Below are positions 9,463-18,887 of a stretch of DNA of 64,000 nt, piece after piece (the first letter of the stretch is position 1; each line of letters opens with the position of its first letter). The notes under the pieces are model-generated. The model saw nothing but the letters and a program-made list of their open reading frames with translations, searched no databases and had not been told where the DNA came from. The stretch is from Bacteroides coprosuis DSM 18011 (lineage in GTDB: Bacteria; Bacteroidota; Bacteroidia; Bacteroidales; Bacteroidaceae): the NCBI GenBank assembly GCA_000212915.1, contig CM001167.1:171680-235679 (forward strand), written 5' to 3'. The position numbers and the translations under genes were made by a program.

Positions 9463-9879
9463 CTACTTCTTTGTATCTGTCGGCTGCTCGGGGGAGGAGT
9501 TTTTTCGTATCTTGATTTTATACTCTTTCTCTGCTATATCAATAAGAATATCTAAGATAGCAGCTTTGTGATCTCTATTCTCTAACTCATGCTCCAATCG
9601 GTTGTTTTTACGCTTGAGCATCTCTATTTGAGCTTCGAGCTCAACGATTTTTAGGTCTTTGGGTTTATTCATAGGATAGGATGTTTTATATATAACATCT
9701 GTACTGCCATATTTGATTACCCACTGACGGATAGTATCACTACCTTGTATTCTATATTTTCGACTTAAAGCGCTATAAGAGATATCGGTTTCTTCATATT
9801 CCTGGACTACGGATAATTTAAAGGGCATACTATAGTCTTTTTGACTACGCCTAACATACGGTCTTTCTTTACTTTTCAT
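9463..9879 (-). CDS. IS3-family transposase OrfA (helix-turn-helix)
   Basis: DNA-binding part of the transposase, 138 residues. An HTH of the transposase_8 type (about 15-65, with FKLSVVQEYEE and SALSRKYRIQGSDTIRQW) is followed by a leucine-zipper-like coiled coil (about 75-110). Its stop lies past the slippery heptamer, so the normal product is OrfA alone and frameshifting gives OrfAB. The ATG is 42 bases inside the right inverted end. Confidence 0.93.
   Translation of the reverse strand: MKSKERPYVRRSQKDYSMPFKLSVVQEYEETDISYSALSRKYRIQGSDTIRQWVIKYGSTDVIYKTSYPMNKPKDLKIVELEAQIEMLKRKNNRLEHELENRDHKAAILDILIDIAEKEYKIKIRKNSSPEQPTDTKK
9499..9505 (-). promoter_or_regulatory. Programmed -1 frameshift site of the IS3 transposase
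   Basis: On the minus strand the heptamer A-AAA-AAC sits in the zero frame of orfA (codons Lys126-Asn127). Slipping back one base enters the orfB frame directly, with no stop before the DDE domain. This is one of the canonical slippery heptamers used by the IS3 family. Confidence 0.85.
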
Positions 9880-9894
9880 AATGGTTTTGAGTAT

Positions 9895-9921
9895 AGTGTA
9901 ACGCTATGTTAGGACTAGACA
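9895..9921 (-). repeat. Right inverted repeat of the IS3-family element
   Basis: Matches the left end in inverted orientation and is followed at 9922-9924 by the TAA target duplication. It lies just upstream of orfA, so the transposase promoter is expected in or beside it. Confidence 0.85.
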
Positions 9922-9933
9922 TAACCAATAATA

Positions 9934-9968
9934 AAAAGGTGGAGTAACATTCAAGTTCTCCACCTTTT
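9934..9968. terminator. Bidirectional terminator, formerly of the ABC exporter operon
   Basis: An 11-bp stem (AAAAGGTGGAG with CTCCACCTTTT) lies between convergent genes, with A- and T-runs on both sides. Before the IS arrived it would have started a few bases after the permease stop codon. It now serves mrp on the minus strand and lies beyond the IS for the plus-strand operon. Confidence 0.85.
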
Positions 9969-10000
9969 CTTATGACGTTTATAACGACTATATATTCCCT

Positions 10001-11110
10001 TTATCGAGTAGTTATCTCTACTATTTTTGTAGGGTCTTGATTTTCATTTCTCAAGTTAACCTGCTCAACAACTGACTCTGCGACAGATTTAAATGCTGCT
10101 CCTGTGATAGAGTCTTCATTTAAAGCCACAGGACTACCAGTATCTCCACCTTCACGAATACTCTGAACAATAGGAATTTGACCTAATAAGCGAACATTCA
10201 TTTCTTCTGCTAACTTTTTAGCTCCATCTTTTCCAAAAATGTAATATTTATTTTCAGGTAATTCTGCAGGAGTAAACCAAGACATATTTTCTATAAGTCC
10301 TAAAATAGGAACATTTACTTTGTCATTAGTAAACATGTTAATTCCTTTTCTGGCATCAGCTAAAGCTACATCTTGAGGGGTACTAACTACCACGATACCT
10401 GTAAGAGCCAATGTTTGAACTATCGTCAAATGAATATCACTTGTGCCTGGAGGTAAGTCTATCAAAAGATAGTCTAAATCACCCCAGTTAGCATCACCTA
10501 TAAGTTGTTTTAAAGCATTACTAGCCATTCCTCCTCTCCATAGAGTAGCTTGATCAGGATCAACAAAAAATCCAATAGATAATAATTTCACCCCATACTT
10601 TTCGATAGGCTCTATCAACTCTCTATTAGCTACCTCCACTAACATGGGTCTAGCATCTTCTACTTGAAACATCTTAGGCATAGAAGGTCCAAAGATATCA
10701 GCATCAAGAAGTCCAACCTTGTAGCCCAATTTAGCTAACGCTACAGCTAGATTGGAAGCAACAGTAGATTTACCTACACCTCCTTTACCAGAGGATACGC
10801 CAATAATATTTTTAACTTGAGGCAATAACTTCCCTACTTCAGGACGAGCTGCTTTACGGGTATTGACTTCAATATTACCTACAATATCGATATCTTTACT
10901 TACATAAGTAAGAATTGCTGATTCTGCTGATTTTATCACTGATTTGATAAATGGATCGGTTGGTTTCTCGAATAAGATGGAGAATGACACTTTATTCCCC
11001 TCTATTCGTATATTATCATCCACCATATCAGCTTCTACTAGATTTTTACCATTACCAGGATAACGCACATTCTTCAGTGCATCTAGAATTAATTTCGGAT
11101 ATAATGTCAT
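10001..11110 (-). CDS. mrp: Mrp/ApbC-family iron-sulfur carrier ATPase
   Basis: Cytoplasmic P-loop ATPase of the Mrp/NBP35 family, which carries Fe-S clusters to apoproteins. The N-terminal MIP18/DUF59 domain (about 1-85) is joined to a deviant Walker A segment SSGKGGVGKST (about 104-114), then DADIFGPSMP, then LLIDLPPGTSD. I see no CxxC near the C-terminus, where many Mrp proteins have one. The 369 residues are normal for Bacteroidota. It is last in the mnmA-to-mrp gene string; trmB lies 6 bases upstream, so the two are probably co-transcribed. Confidence 0.93.
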   Translation of the reverse strand: MTLYPKLILDALKNVRYPGNGKNLVEADMVDDNIRIEGNKVSFSILFEKPTDPFIKSVIKSAESAILTYVSKDIDIVGNIEVNTRKAARPEVGKLLPQVKNIIGVSSGKGGVGKSTVASNLAVALAKLGYKVGLLDADIFGPSMPKMFQVEDARPMLVEVANRELIEPIEKYGVKLLSIGFFVDPDQATLWRGGMASNALKQLIGDANWGDLDYLLIDLPPGTSDIHLTIVQTLALTGIVVVSTPQDVALADARKGINMFTNDKVNVPILGLIENMSWFTPAELPENKYYIFGKDGAKKLAEEMNVRLLGQIPIVQSIREGGDTGSPVALNEDSITGAAFKSVAESVVEQVNLRNENQDPTKIVEITTR

Positions 11111-11116
11111 TTCTAT

Positions 11117-11875
11117 TTATTTACTAGTTTGTAAGCCACTTCGCTTACTTCTATTATAGCTTCTATATGTGTCTAATTCAATTTCCACATCTGGTTCACA
11201 AAGTACTCCCTCATGGGGTAACTTGAACTTCATATATTTAATAGATAACCCCCTATTAATCCATTGTTTTTCATAATAGGTTTGAATTTCTAAAATATCA
11301 TCTACCAGATTAGAATGATATAAATCTTCTGTAGAAAAAAGAAGGGGCAATTTATTTTCCTCAACCATATATTGGGTATAAGTAAACATAAAATTACTAT
11401 CGGTTTTGAGGTGAATAAGACCATTATCTATTAAAAAGCTTCTATATCTCTCCATAAAATAAGTAGAGGTTAATCTTTTTGTTGCTTTCTTCATCTGTGG
11501 ATCTGAAAATGTCAACCAGATTTCACTTACTTCATTTTTATCAAAGAATCGTTCTATAATTTCGATATTAGTTCGTAAGAAAGCAACATTCGTCATTCCT
11601 TTTTTATGGGATTCTGTTGCACCAGCCCACATGCGAGCTCCCTTAATATCAACACCTATAAAGTTTTTATTAGGGAACATTTCACCCAGACCTACTGTAT
11701 ATTCACCTCTACCACAACCCAACTCTAAAACAATAGGATTGTCATTTTTAAAAAAATCACTATTCCACTTTCCCTTCATATCAAAAGGAATAGCTTGTGA
11801 TACATGAAAAGGATACTCAAAAACATGAGGGAGAGCCGCCATTTCAGCAAACTTCTCTAGTTTGTTTTTTGCCAT
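11117..11875 (-). CDS. trmB: tRNA (guanine-N7-)-methyltransferase
   Basis: Methylates G46 in the tRNA variable loop using S-adenosylmethionine. The SAM-binding motif I is [11 protein letters not shown] (about 49-59), motif II is [11 protein letters not shown], and the family segment [13 protein letters not shown] carries the usual TrmB substrate-site residues. The 252 residues are slightly longer than E. coli TrmB. It lies between ilvE and mrp in a minus-strand operon. Confidence 0.93.
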   Translation of the reverse strand: MAKNKLEKFAEMAALPHVFEYPFHVSQAIPFDMKGKWNSDFFKNDNPIVLELGCGRGEYTVGLGEMFPNKNFIGVDIKGARMWAGATESHKKGMTNVAFLRTNIEIIERFFDKNEVSEIWLTFSDPQMKKATKRLTSTYFMERYRSFLIDNGLIHLKTDSNFMFTYTQYMVEENKLPLLFSTEDLYHSNLVDDILEIQTYYEKQWINRGLSIKYMKFKLPHEGVLCEPDVEIELDTYRSYNRSKRSGLQTSK

Positions 11876-11911
11876 GAATTAATTTATTCTTTTTCTACAA
11901 GATATCTGCTA

Positions 11912-12931
11912 TTACTCAACAATAGTGATCCAACCATACTTATCTGATTCATCACCATATTGAATAGCTCTTAGTTTATTATATAGTTTTGTGGAATAAG
12001 GACCAGCCTTACCATCTTTACTTATTACATAAGATTTGTTCATATCCAAATCATCTACTCTCTCTACTGGACTAATTACAGCAGCTGTACCACATGCTCC
12101 AGCTTCATCAAAAGTGGATAATTCTTCTTCTAAAACAGGACGCTGTTCTACTGTCAACCCTATTTCTTTAGCAAGAGTCATTAAGCTCTTGTTTGTAATA
12201 GAAGGAAGTATGGAGTCTGATTGTGGTGTAATATAAGAAGTACCTCTTATACCAAAGAAATTGGCAGGTCCGCATTCATCTAAATATTTTTTTTCTTTAG
12301 AATCCAAAAATAATACAGCAGCATAACCTAAAGACTTCGCATGTTCTCCTGCTAACATTCCAGCAGCATAATTTCCACCTACTTTATACCTACCAGTACC
12401 CAATGGAGCCACCCTATCATACTGACGAAGAATAGCATAAGGATTTGGTTTGAATCCTTCTTTAAAATAAGGACCTACAGGAGTAACCATTACCACAAAC
12501 ATAAATTCTTTTCCAGGGTGTACCCCTATCTGAGCACCAGTGCCAAAAAGAATAGGTCTGATATATAAAGAAGCTCCACTTTCATATGGTGGAACAAAGC
12601 GTTCATTTAGTTTAACAGCTTTGATAACTGCTTCTTCATATTTTTCAATAGGAAGCTTCGCCATACAAATTCCTTCACAAGAAGTTTGTAAGCGTTCTGC
12701 ATTATCCTTAATACGGAATATTCTAATTTTACCATCTTTCCCTTTGAAAGCTTTCATTCCTTCAAAGGCTTCTTGTCCATAGTGTAGACAAGTGGCAGCC
12801 ATATGAATATTAATATATTCATCACTACACACTTCTAGTTCACCCCACTCACCATTACGGTAGTTTATTCTAACATTGTAATCAGTTTTGACGTATCCAA
12901 AACCTAAGTTCGACCAATCTATTGATTTCAT
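11912..12931 (-). CDS. ilvE: Branched-chain amino acid aminotransferase
   Basis: Transfers amino groups between glutamate and the ketoacids of Leu, Ile and Val, using PLP. This is a class IV aminotransferase of the group II BCAT type (339 residues; the E. coli group I enzyme is about 309). The PLP lysine is in GTGRYKVGGNYAAG. The phosphate-binding EEELSTFDEAGACGTAAVISPV near the end (quoted in two parts: EEELSTFDEAG, then ACGTAAVISPV) fits the family. No leader peptide or attenuator was seen upstream; it lies 31 bases after xseB in the same operon. Confidence 0.95.
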   Translation of the reverse strand: MKSIDWSNLGFGYVKTDYNVRINYRNGEWGELEVCSDEYINIHMAATCLHYGQEAFEGMKAFKGKDGKIRIFRIKDNAERLQTSCEGICMAKLPIEKYEEAVIKAVKLNERFVPPYESGASLYIRPILFGTGAQIGVHPGKEFMFVVMVTPVGPYFKEGFKPNPYAILRQYDRVAPLGTGRYKVGGNYAAGMLAGEHAKSLGYAAVLFLDSKEKKYLDECGPANFFGIRGTSYITPQSDSILPSITNKSLMTLAKEIGLTVEQRPVLEEELSTFDEAGACGTAAVISPVERVDDLDMNKSYVISKDGKAGPYSTKLYNKLRAIQYGDESDKYGWITIVE

Positions 12932-12962
12932 AATTTCTAGGTATTAAGAACTATACTTACTT

Positions 12963-13184
12963 TTATTGATTATCTGAAGTATCTCCTTCAGACAGTAATT
13001 TCTCAACTTCTTTGTTTACTTCGTTTAATTTGCCTGAGCAAAATTTGATTAGTGCATTAGCCTCTTTAACTTGATTCGCTAGTAGATCTATATCTAATGA
13101 CTGTTCTTCAATATGATTAACAATTTCCTCCAATCGTTTGATCGCTGTAGAATAGTCTTTAGGCAACTTATCTTTCTTATTCAT
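12963..13184 (-). CDS. xseB: Exodeoxyribonuclease VII small subunit
   Basis: Small helical subunit that binds several-to-one to XseA and forms exonuclease VII, a single-strand DNase. Its 73 residues include the typical YSTAIKRLEEIVNHIEE and a second helix with CSGKLNEVNKEVEKLL. It overlaps the end of xseA by 8 bases, so translation is probably coupled. Confidence 0.93.
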   Translation of the reverse strand: MNKKDKLPKDYSTAIKRLEEIVNHIEEQSLDIDLLANQVKEANALIKFCSGKLNEVNKEVEKLLSEGDTSDNQ

Positions 13185-14430
13185 ATTCTGTCTTCTTTTC
13201 TATGTGTGCTTTTGACTCTCCATCATACATTTTTATAATAATATCAGAGTCTTCTTCAATATCTTTAATAGATGAAATTATCACACCATTTTGTGATAAG
13301 AGAGCATATCCTTTCTTTAATATTTCATACGGAGATATACTTTTAATTTCAAGAGATATAGATCTTAGCAAGTATTGTTGGTCCTTAAGATACAAGTTTG
13401 TACTCAATTTCAAACGATTATATAAGTCTTTAACTTTAAAATTCTCATTAGCTATCGAAAGATTTACATTAGATGGAAGCCTGGCAATAAGCCTATTAAG
13501 TCTTTCAGTTTCCATTTGTAATTTCTGTACTACACTTGTCTTTAGTTGAAAAGACAAGTCATTTAGTCTTCCTATAACATTCATCATCCGATTAACCAAA
13601 AACTCTGCCGCTGCTGTTGGTGTTTTCACTCTTGTATTCGCTACAACGTCTAGAACAGTATCATCTCTTTCATGACCTATTCCAGTAATGATGGGCATAG
13701 GAAACTGAGCACATGAGGCTGCCAATAGATATGTATCAAACCCACTCAAATCGGACGTAGCACCGCCACCTCGTATAATCACAACAACATCAAAATCTTT
13801 TTTACGAGCAAGAATAGCATCTAAAGCATTTAATATCGTTCTTTCTACCTGCTCACCTTGCATAATAGCTGGAAACAACTCTGTATAAAAAGATATTCCC
13901 CAACTATTACCTTTCAGCTGATCGCAAAAATCGCCATAACCAGCCGCAGTAGCAGAAGATATGACAGCTATCCTTTGAGTTAATAATGGCAGCTCTAATT
14001 CCTTATTTAAAGTTAGTACTCCTTCTTCTTCCAACTGCTTTAGGATATCTGTTCTCCTCTTAACCATATCACCCAAAGTATAAGTGGGATCAATGTTTTG
14101 AACTGTTAAGCTATAACCATATAATTCATGAAAAGTAACCTCTACTTCAACTAATACCTTAAGCCCTGAATGAAAAGTCTCTCCTGTTGTTTCTTCAAAA
14201 TAGGGCCTTAAAACATGAAATACATTTGACCAGATAACACCTCTTGCCTTAGCTATAAGTGAAGATGTTCTTTCATCCTTTTGAATAAATTCAAGGTAGC
14301 AATGACCAGAAGTATTCGACCGAACATCACTTATCTCGGCCTGAATCCAATAAGTATCAGGGAGGCAAGCTTCTATGCCACGTCGAACAAGGTTATTTAA
14401 CTCTAATAAGGAAAGTATATTCTCACTCAT
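13177..14430 (-). CDS. xseA: Exodeoxyribonuclease VII large subunit
   Basis: Catalytic subunit of exonuclease VII, which degrades single-stranded DNA into oligonucleotides. An N-terminal OB-fold (about 1-105, with the segment WIQAEISDVRSNTSGHCYLE) is followed by the Exonuc_VII_L domain with RGGGATSDLSGFDTY and the GIGHERDDTVLDVVA motif, and then a coiled-coil. The 417 residues are near normal. The gap to the upstream subtilase gene is 3 bases. Confidence 0.95.
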   Translation of the reverse strand: MSENILSLLELNNLVRRGIEACLPDTYWIQAEISDVRSNTSGHCYLEFIQKDERTSSLIAKARGVIWSNVFHVLRPYFEETTGETFHSGLKVLVEVEVTFHELYGYSLTVQNIDPTYTLGDMVKRRTDILKQLEEEGVLTLNKELELPLLTQRIAVISSATAAGYGDFCDQLKGNSWGISFYTELFPAIMQGEQVERTILNALDAILARKKDFDVVVIIRGGGATSDLSGFDTYLLAASCAQFPMPIITGIGHERDDTVLDVVANTRVKTPTAAAEFLVNRMMNVIGRLNDLSFQLKTSVVQKLQMETERLNRLIARLPSNVNLSIANENFKVKDLYNRLKLSTNLYLKDQQYLLRSISLEIKSISPYEILKKGYALLSQNGVIISSIKDIEEDSDIIIKMYDGESKAHIEKKTEYE

Positions 14431-14433
14431 TCT

Positions 14434-15795
14434 TTATTTCTTCTCTTTCAAGTAAGCCTGCCAAAGATTAGGAATACCATAACCATATATATTATTGGGA
14501 AAATCTACTCGATCGCCAACAGACTGTACTAATTTTATAATTTCATAAGCAGTAAGATGAGGTAGTGATTCCCAAAGACAAGCTACCATACCACACATGA
14601 TAGGTGAAGCAAACGAAGTACCATTTGCTGTTGTCAGGATACCATCAGTCCCCATTACATCTGCAAAAAGTCCGACTGCTACGACATCAGGTTTTATTCT
14701 ACCATCTGCTGTATTTCCAATCGAAGAAAATGGAGCTAATACGCCCTCTTTATCAACAGCTCCAACAGTAATAACATTAAAAGCATCTCCTGGAGTGGTT
14801 GTTTTCTTCCATGAACCCATTCCTGAATTACCAGCACTACAAACTAAAATCATCCCTTTACCTGCAACTTTTGAAGCTTGTCGAGACATTAAAGCATGAG
14901 ATCCATCTAAATCTCTATATCTATAGTTTTTAGACTTATCATCAAATTCATTATATCCCAAAGATGTATTTACGACATCCACACCAACACTGTCAGCAAA
15001 CTCTATTGCCGCCGCCCAATAATCTTGCTCAACAAGATGTTCTGAACGATCATCCTCGCTTCTTAATAACCAATAAGAAGCTTTGGGAGCAGTACCAACC
15101 ATATAATGTGGTTTATTCATTGCCATACAAGATAAAACTGCCATGCCATGACTGTTTTCAGCAAAAATATCACTTGTCGGATTCACAAAGTCTTTAGTTC
15201 CAAGAATCTCTATATTATCCATTCCTTTAATACTATCCACATTGTGAAATCCAGCATCAATTACTGCAATGGTAATACCTTCCCCTTTAAAACCCTCAGC
15301 ATGAAGTTTGTCAACTCCACTTATTTGAATTTGTTCTAAACCTACACCATAATAAGTATCAAGCCATTTCATATCATTAGAAATGGTATCTCTTTGGGAT
15401 ATTCTATTTTTCTTATCTGCTTCAGAGGCTTCCCACACCAACTCTATATCCTTTATAAAAGGGAACTTTCTAACAGAGTCAATTTTTCTGGGGTCATTGC
15501 AAGATACTGTGACAAAGTTATCCCATTTGCCCACAGCTACAACGTTCAAATCAGACTCTTTTATCTGATTAATGTAAGTCTTGTTAACGGGTAAATCAGT
15601 TTCATCAATTGGAAGACCTTGTTTTTTTCTACGTTCTATAGCCTTAACCGACAAGAACTCTTCAGGTTTATCTATACAATATTCTGAATTCAACTTATCC
15701 GTTAAGCTAATTCTATATTTTAGTGTGTCTATTTGGGCAAAAGCAATAGTTGTCAGTGATAAAAGCACTGAAAATAAAAAAACTATTTTACGCAT
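14434..15795 (-). CDS. Secreted subtilisin-like serine protease (S8)
   Basis: Exported protease with a signal peptide (about 1-21, ending AFAQ), a propeptide-like region (about 22-150), and an S8 domain. The catalytic triad is visible: D180 in AVIDAGF, H216 in NSHGMAV and S394 in GTSFASP, with the oxyanion Asn323 in SAGNSG. No type IX secretion sorting tail follows; the protein ends soon after the domain, so it is probably periplasmic. It overlaps the 3' end of mnmA by 8 bases and precedes xseA by 3. Its link to its neighbours is probably only transcriptional. Confidence 0.93.
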   Translation of the reverse strand: MRKIVFLFSVLLSLTTIAFAQIDTLKYRISLTDKLNSEYCIDKPEEFLSVKAIERRKKQGLPIDETDLPVNKTYINQIKESDLNVVAVGKWDNFVTVSCNDPRKIDSVRKFPFIKDIELVWEASEADKKNRISQRDTISNDMKWLDTYYGVGLEQIQISGVDKLHAEGFKGEGITIAVIDAGFHNVDSIKGMDNIEILGTKDFVNPTSDIFAENSHGMAVLSCMAMNKPHYMVGTAPKASYWLLRSEDDRSEHLVEQDYWAAAIEFADSVGVDVVNTSLGYNEFDDKSKNYRYRDLDGSHALMSRQASKVAGKGMILVCSAGNSGMGSWKKTTTPGDAFNVITVGAVDKEGVLAPFSSIGNTADGRIKPDVVAVGLFADVMGTDGILTTANGTSFASPIMCGMVACLWESLPHLTAYEIIKLVQSVGDRVDFPNNIYGYGIPNLWQAYLKEKK

Positions 15796-16885
15796 TATAT
15801 TTATCTTTATTCTGTTCTACAATCCAGTTTATTCCTTTTTGAGAAGCTATATATGCTCCACCCAATACCCTATTATCAGAGTAAAAAACTGCAGATTGAC
15901 CAGGTGTTATAGCTGAAGCAGATCCATTAAACTTAACTAATAAATTCCCTTCTTCTAAACGAATTACTTGACAAGGAATAGGCTTACTTCTATAACGTAC
16001 CCGAACAGTTAAATTATCACATTCAAAAATTTCATCTGGGACAACTAATTCATCTTTTTCAAGTAACATATATCCAGTTTCTAGATCTGAAGCATCACCC
16101 AACATAACCGTATTTTTATCGGCATTAATTTTTAAAACATATGCAGGCTTACCTAAAGCAATATTAAGACCTTTACGCTGTCCTATTGTATAATAAGGGT
16201 AACCTAAATGTTCACCCAGTTTCTTTCCTTTCGCATCAACAAACCACCCTCTACCAATTTCTTTATCTAAATCAGGATAGTATTCTTTTAAAAAATCTCT
16301 ATAATCACCCTTAATAAAGCAAACTTCCATACTTTCACCTTCCTCAGACTTATGAACAAATCCTTTATTCTTAAGATATTCACGCACTTCAGTCTTCACA
16401 AATGGTCCAAGTGGAAACATACATCGACTCAATATATCTTGACCTAATCTCCATAAAAAATAGGATTGATCTTTTTTTGTATCTCTCCCAGCCAGAAGGT
16501 AAACTTTTCCATTGCGTTCTTCGAGCAAAGAATAATGACCTGTAGCAATCCATTGGCAATTTAGTTTATCAGCATAATCTTTTAAAATTCTAAATTTGAA
16601 AAGAGGGTTACACATGACACATGGATTCGGAGTTCTTCCACTTCTATATTCATCAATAAAGTTCTTAACTACCGAAGCCTTAAAATCATCACGTTCATCT
16701 GCTATATAGTGTTCCATACCTAATCTATCAGCTAATTCTTTAGCTTCAGAAGGTGCATCACCCCACACTTGCATAGTAACACCAATAGGTGTATATCCTT
16801 GTTCCATTAACATTATGCAAGTTGCAGAGCTATCAATACCTCCACTTAGACCTACCAAAACACGCTTATTCCTATTCTTGTCCAT
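15788..16885 (-). CDS. mnmA: tRNA-specific 2-thiouridylase
   Basis: Adds sulfur to U34 of tRNA Lys, Glu and Gln. The PP-loop SGGIDSS lies near the N-terminus, the first catalytic cysteine is in [12 protein letters not shown], and the second is in [11 protein letters not shown]. The C-terminal beta-barrel region includes [13 protein letters not shown] at 16903 is also in frame, but a promoter-like -7 box (TACATTTG, minus strand 16910-16903) overlaps it, so the ATG at 16885 (MDKNRN) is preferred. It is the first gene of the seven-gene minus-strand string ending at mrp. Confidence 0.93.
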   Translation of the reverse strand: MDKNRNKRVLVGLSGGIDSSATCIMLMEQGYTPIGVTMQVWGDAPSEAKELADRLGMEHYIADERDDFKASVVKNFIDEYRSGRTPNPCVMCNPLFKFRILKDYADKLNCQWIATGHYSLLEERNGKVYLLAGRDTKKDQSYFLWRLGQDILSRCMFPLGPFVKTEVREYLKNKGFVHKSEEGESMEVCFIKGDYRDFLKEYYPDLDKEIGRGWFVDAKGKKLGEHLGYPYYTIGQRKGLNIALGKPAYVLKINADKNTVMLGDASDLETGYMLLEKDELVVPDEIFECDNLTVRVRYRSKPIPCQVIRLEEGNLLVKFNGSASAITPGQSAVFYSDNRVLGGAYIASQKGINWIVEQNKDKYNA

Positions 16886-16945
16886 GCTATTTTCGTTATA
16901 CACAAATGTAATTGATTTTAATGATATATGCTATCTGATAAAACA

Positions 16946-16975
16946 AAAGAGCCTGAAGTTAAACTTAGGCTCTTT
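16946..16975 (-). terminator. Terminator downstream of ispF
   Basis: A 9-bp stem (AAAGAGCCT with AGGCTCTTT) around a 12-base loop, followed on the minus strand by a short T-rich stretch. It separates the rex-FAH-ispF transcript from the mnmA operon. Confidence 0.8.
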
Positions 16976-16998
16976 AATCTATATATTTAAAGGTTATC

Positions 16999-17475
16999 TT
17001 ATTTTTCAATAAGCACTGTAGCATAAGCGGCAATGCCTTCTTGGCGACCGACGAACCCAAGCTTTTCAGTTGTTGTCGCTTTTATAGAAAGATCTTCTTC
17101 ATCAATCCCCATCACTCTAGCAAGAACACACTTCATTTCTTGAATATAAGGATTTAATTTAGGTAATTCTGCACAAATAGTAGCATCAATATTCCCAATT
17201 GAAAAACCTTTCTCTTGTAAAAGAGCAACAGTCCTTTTAAGAAGAATCTTACTATCTATATCTTTAAATTCACCAGCGGTATCAGGAAATTGGAATCCAA
17301 TATCTCTCAAGTTTGCAGCTCCTAGTAGAGCATCACAAATAACATGAACAAGAACATCGGCATCTGAGTGGCCTTTTAATCCTCTCTCATAGTCAATTTT
17401 TATACCTCCTAACCATAAATCACGACCTTCTGAAAACTGGTGAACATCATAGCCAAAGCCTACTCTTATTTTCAT
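16999..17475 (-). CDS. ispF: 2-C-methyl-D-erythritol 2,4-cyclodiphosphate synthase
   Basis: Fifth step of the MEP isoprenoid pathway: cyclises CDP-ME-2-phosphate, releasing CMP. The 158 residues match the family. The metal ligands are in GYDVHQF (D, H; about 8-14) and the HSDADVLVH segment (about 36-44), and the C-terminal EKLGFVGRQEGI is typical. It lies 1 base after the FAH-family gene and is probably co-transcribed from rex. Confidence 0.96.
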   Translation of the reverse strand: MKIRVGFGYDVHQFSEGRDLWLGGIKIDYERGLKGHSDADVLVHVICDALLGAANLRDIGFQFPDTAGEFKDIDSKILLKRTVALLQEKGFSIGNIDATICAELPKLNPYIQEMKCVLARVMGIDEEDLSIKATTTEKLGFVGRQEGIAAYATVLIEK

Positions 17476-17476
17476 A

Positions 17477-18079
17477 TTAACGTATATCTAAACTTAATAC
17501 TTGATTATTTTCAATAAATCCATCAAAATGCTGACCGATATCTAGTTTTCCAGCTCCTTCGGGAGTACCTGTGAAAATTAAATCACCAATCTTCAATGTA
17601 TAAAACCGACTAACATATGCTATTATTTGATCAATACTCCAAACCATTTCATTAGCATTCCCTCTTTGTACAGTTTGTTTATTTATATTTAAAGAAAATC
17701 TAAGATTCTCCAAATTCAAATTAGCAACAGGTATGAAATCACCTATAACAGCTGAACTATCAAACCCTTTCGATAAATCCCATGGTAAACCATGCTCTTT
17801 AGCATGAGATAAAATATCTTCTGCTGCCAAATCAAGACCTACAGTTACTTTATCATAATATCGATGAGCAAAACGTTCCGAAATATTTTTTCCTAATCTA
17901 TTTATATGAAAAACCAACTCTCCCTCATATTTAAAATTGGAAGAGAAGTCAGGAAGGAAAAAAGGCTTTCCATCTTTTAGCAAAGCTGAGTCTGGTTTGA
18001 GAAACACAAATGGATCAAGTGTATTTAAGCCATCTTTATGAAGTGAAGCATAATTACGACCCAAGCATATTATTTTCAT
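17477..18079 (-). CDS. Fumarylacetoacetate hydrolase family protein
   Basis: Small FAH-fold protein of 200 residues. Such proteins hydrolyse or decarboxylate acylpyruvates or 2-oxo acids such as oxaloacetate. The metal-site acids are in YEGELVFHI and the later GLDLAAEDI; the conserved IGDLIFTGTPEG loop is present (about 160-171). The substrate cannot be told. It sits between rex and ispF with gaps of 1 and 8 bases. Confidence 0.88.
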   Translation of the reverse strand: MKIICLGRNYASLHKDGLNTLDPFVFLKPDSALLKDGKPFFLPDFSSNFKYEGELVFHINRLGKNISERFAHRYYDKVTVGLDLAAEDILSHAKEHGLPWDLSKGFDSSAVIGDFIPVANLNLENLRFSLNINKQTVQRGNANEMVWSIDQIIAYVSRFYTLKIGDLIFTGTPEGAGKLDIGQHFDGFIENNQVLSLDIR

Positions 18080-18087
18080 ACTAAAAT

Positions 18088-18738
18088 TTACTTATTAAAA
18101 TTTAAGCGATTAAACATAACTGCTAAATGTGCATAAAGAGAAGTGTTTTGCACGACAATATTTTCGGGAACACGAATTCTAAAAGGTGTAAAATTCCATA
18201 TCGCTTGAACTCCACCTTTCACCATATAATCTGCTATATCTTGAGCTATTTCTATAGGTACAGTTAAGACTCCTATATTAACGTCTGAATCTTTCATTTT
18301 TTCAATAAAATCGTCTGTATGATAAATAGGAATACCATTAATTTTTTTACCCACTAGCTTAGGGTTCACATCAAAGCCCCCTACAATCTCGAGCCCAAAA
18401 TGAGTCAACCCAGTATCTCTTATTAAAGCCCCTCCCAAGCTACCTACACCAAATAAATAGGCTTTATGCATTCTAGTAAATCCTAAAAAATCTTCTAGCA
18501 CAGATATTAAAGCATCTACTTCATACCCTACTCTAGTTTTACCTGAGATATTTACATAAGATAGATCTTTAGCTATTTGAGATGAGTCTATATTTGTTTC
18601 CTTAGATAATTGAGTTGACGAAACATATTGCTCTCCGCGTTTTTTCATCAACCGCACATTTGATAGATACCATGGAAGTCGTCGTAAGGTTGGCTCTGGT
18701 ACTTTTACTTTTTGTTGATACGGTATCTGATTACTCAT
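18088..18738 (-). CDS. rex: Redox-sensing transcriptional repressor Rex
   Basis: Represses fermentative and respiratory genes when NAD+ is high, releasing DNA on binding NADH. The N-terminal winged helix has STQLSKETNIDSSQIAKDL. The Rossmann domain has FGVGSLGGALI followed by the acidic GFDVNPKLVG, and the C-terminal swapped helix ends HLAVMFNRL. An upstream in-frame start (18765) overlaps a -7 box (TAAATTTG, 18770-18763 on the minus strand), so the ATG at 18738, preceded by AAGGAAAT, is preferred. It leads the rex-FAH-ispF operon. Confidence 0.94.
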   Translation of the reverse strand: MSNQIPYQQKVKVPEPTLRRLPWYLSNVRLMKKRGEQYVSSTQLSKETNIDSSQIAKDLSYVNISGKTRVGYEVDALISVLEDFLGFTRMHKAYLFGVGSLGGALIRDTGLTHFGLEIVGGFDVNPKLVGKKINGIPIYHTDDFIEKMKDSDVNIGVLTVPIEIAQDIADYMVKGGVQAIWNFTPFRIRVPENIVVQNTSLYAHLAVMFNRLNFNK

Positions 18739-18833
18739 AATTTCCTTGTTTATTAGAATACACAAATTTACACTAAAATATTAACAATGAATAGAGATAA
18801 CAATAAAGCTTTTTCAATCTTTCTCTTAATTTC

Positions 18834-18865
18834 TTTGATAAAGTAGCGCCAAAATCATATTTTTG
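18834..18865 (+). promoter_or_regulatory. Promoter of the SUI1-family gene
   Basis: TTTG (18834-18837), a 20-base spacer, then TATTTTTG (18858-18865), 22 bases before the ATG. Both boxes match the Bacteroidota consensus. Confidence 0.65.
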
Positions 18866-18887
18866 ATTTAAAATTAAGAACGAAACC

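Larger units (their letters stand above)
8537..9921 (-). mobile_element. IS3-family insertion sequence, 1385 bp, apparently complete
   Basis: Two overlapping frames (orfA, orfB) lie between imperfect inverted ends. The left end reads TGTCCCGTCCTAA from 8537, and the right end on the other strand reads TGTCTAGTCCTAA from 9921. Both then continue into a shared AGCGTTACA. A direct TAA flanks both sides (8534-8536 and 9922-9924), a 3-bp target duplication as is usual for this family. Both frames are open and a frameshift signal is intact, so the element may be active. It is inserted at the end of the second ABC-2 permease gene, oriented against it. Confidence 0.92.

Noticed and set aside
16885..16903. 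GTG start of mnmA at 16903
   Set aside because: It overlaps the TACATTTG -7 box, so transcripts from that promoter would not include it; the ATG at 16885 is better.
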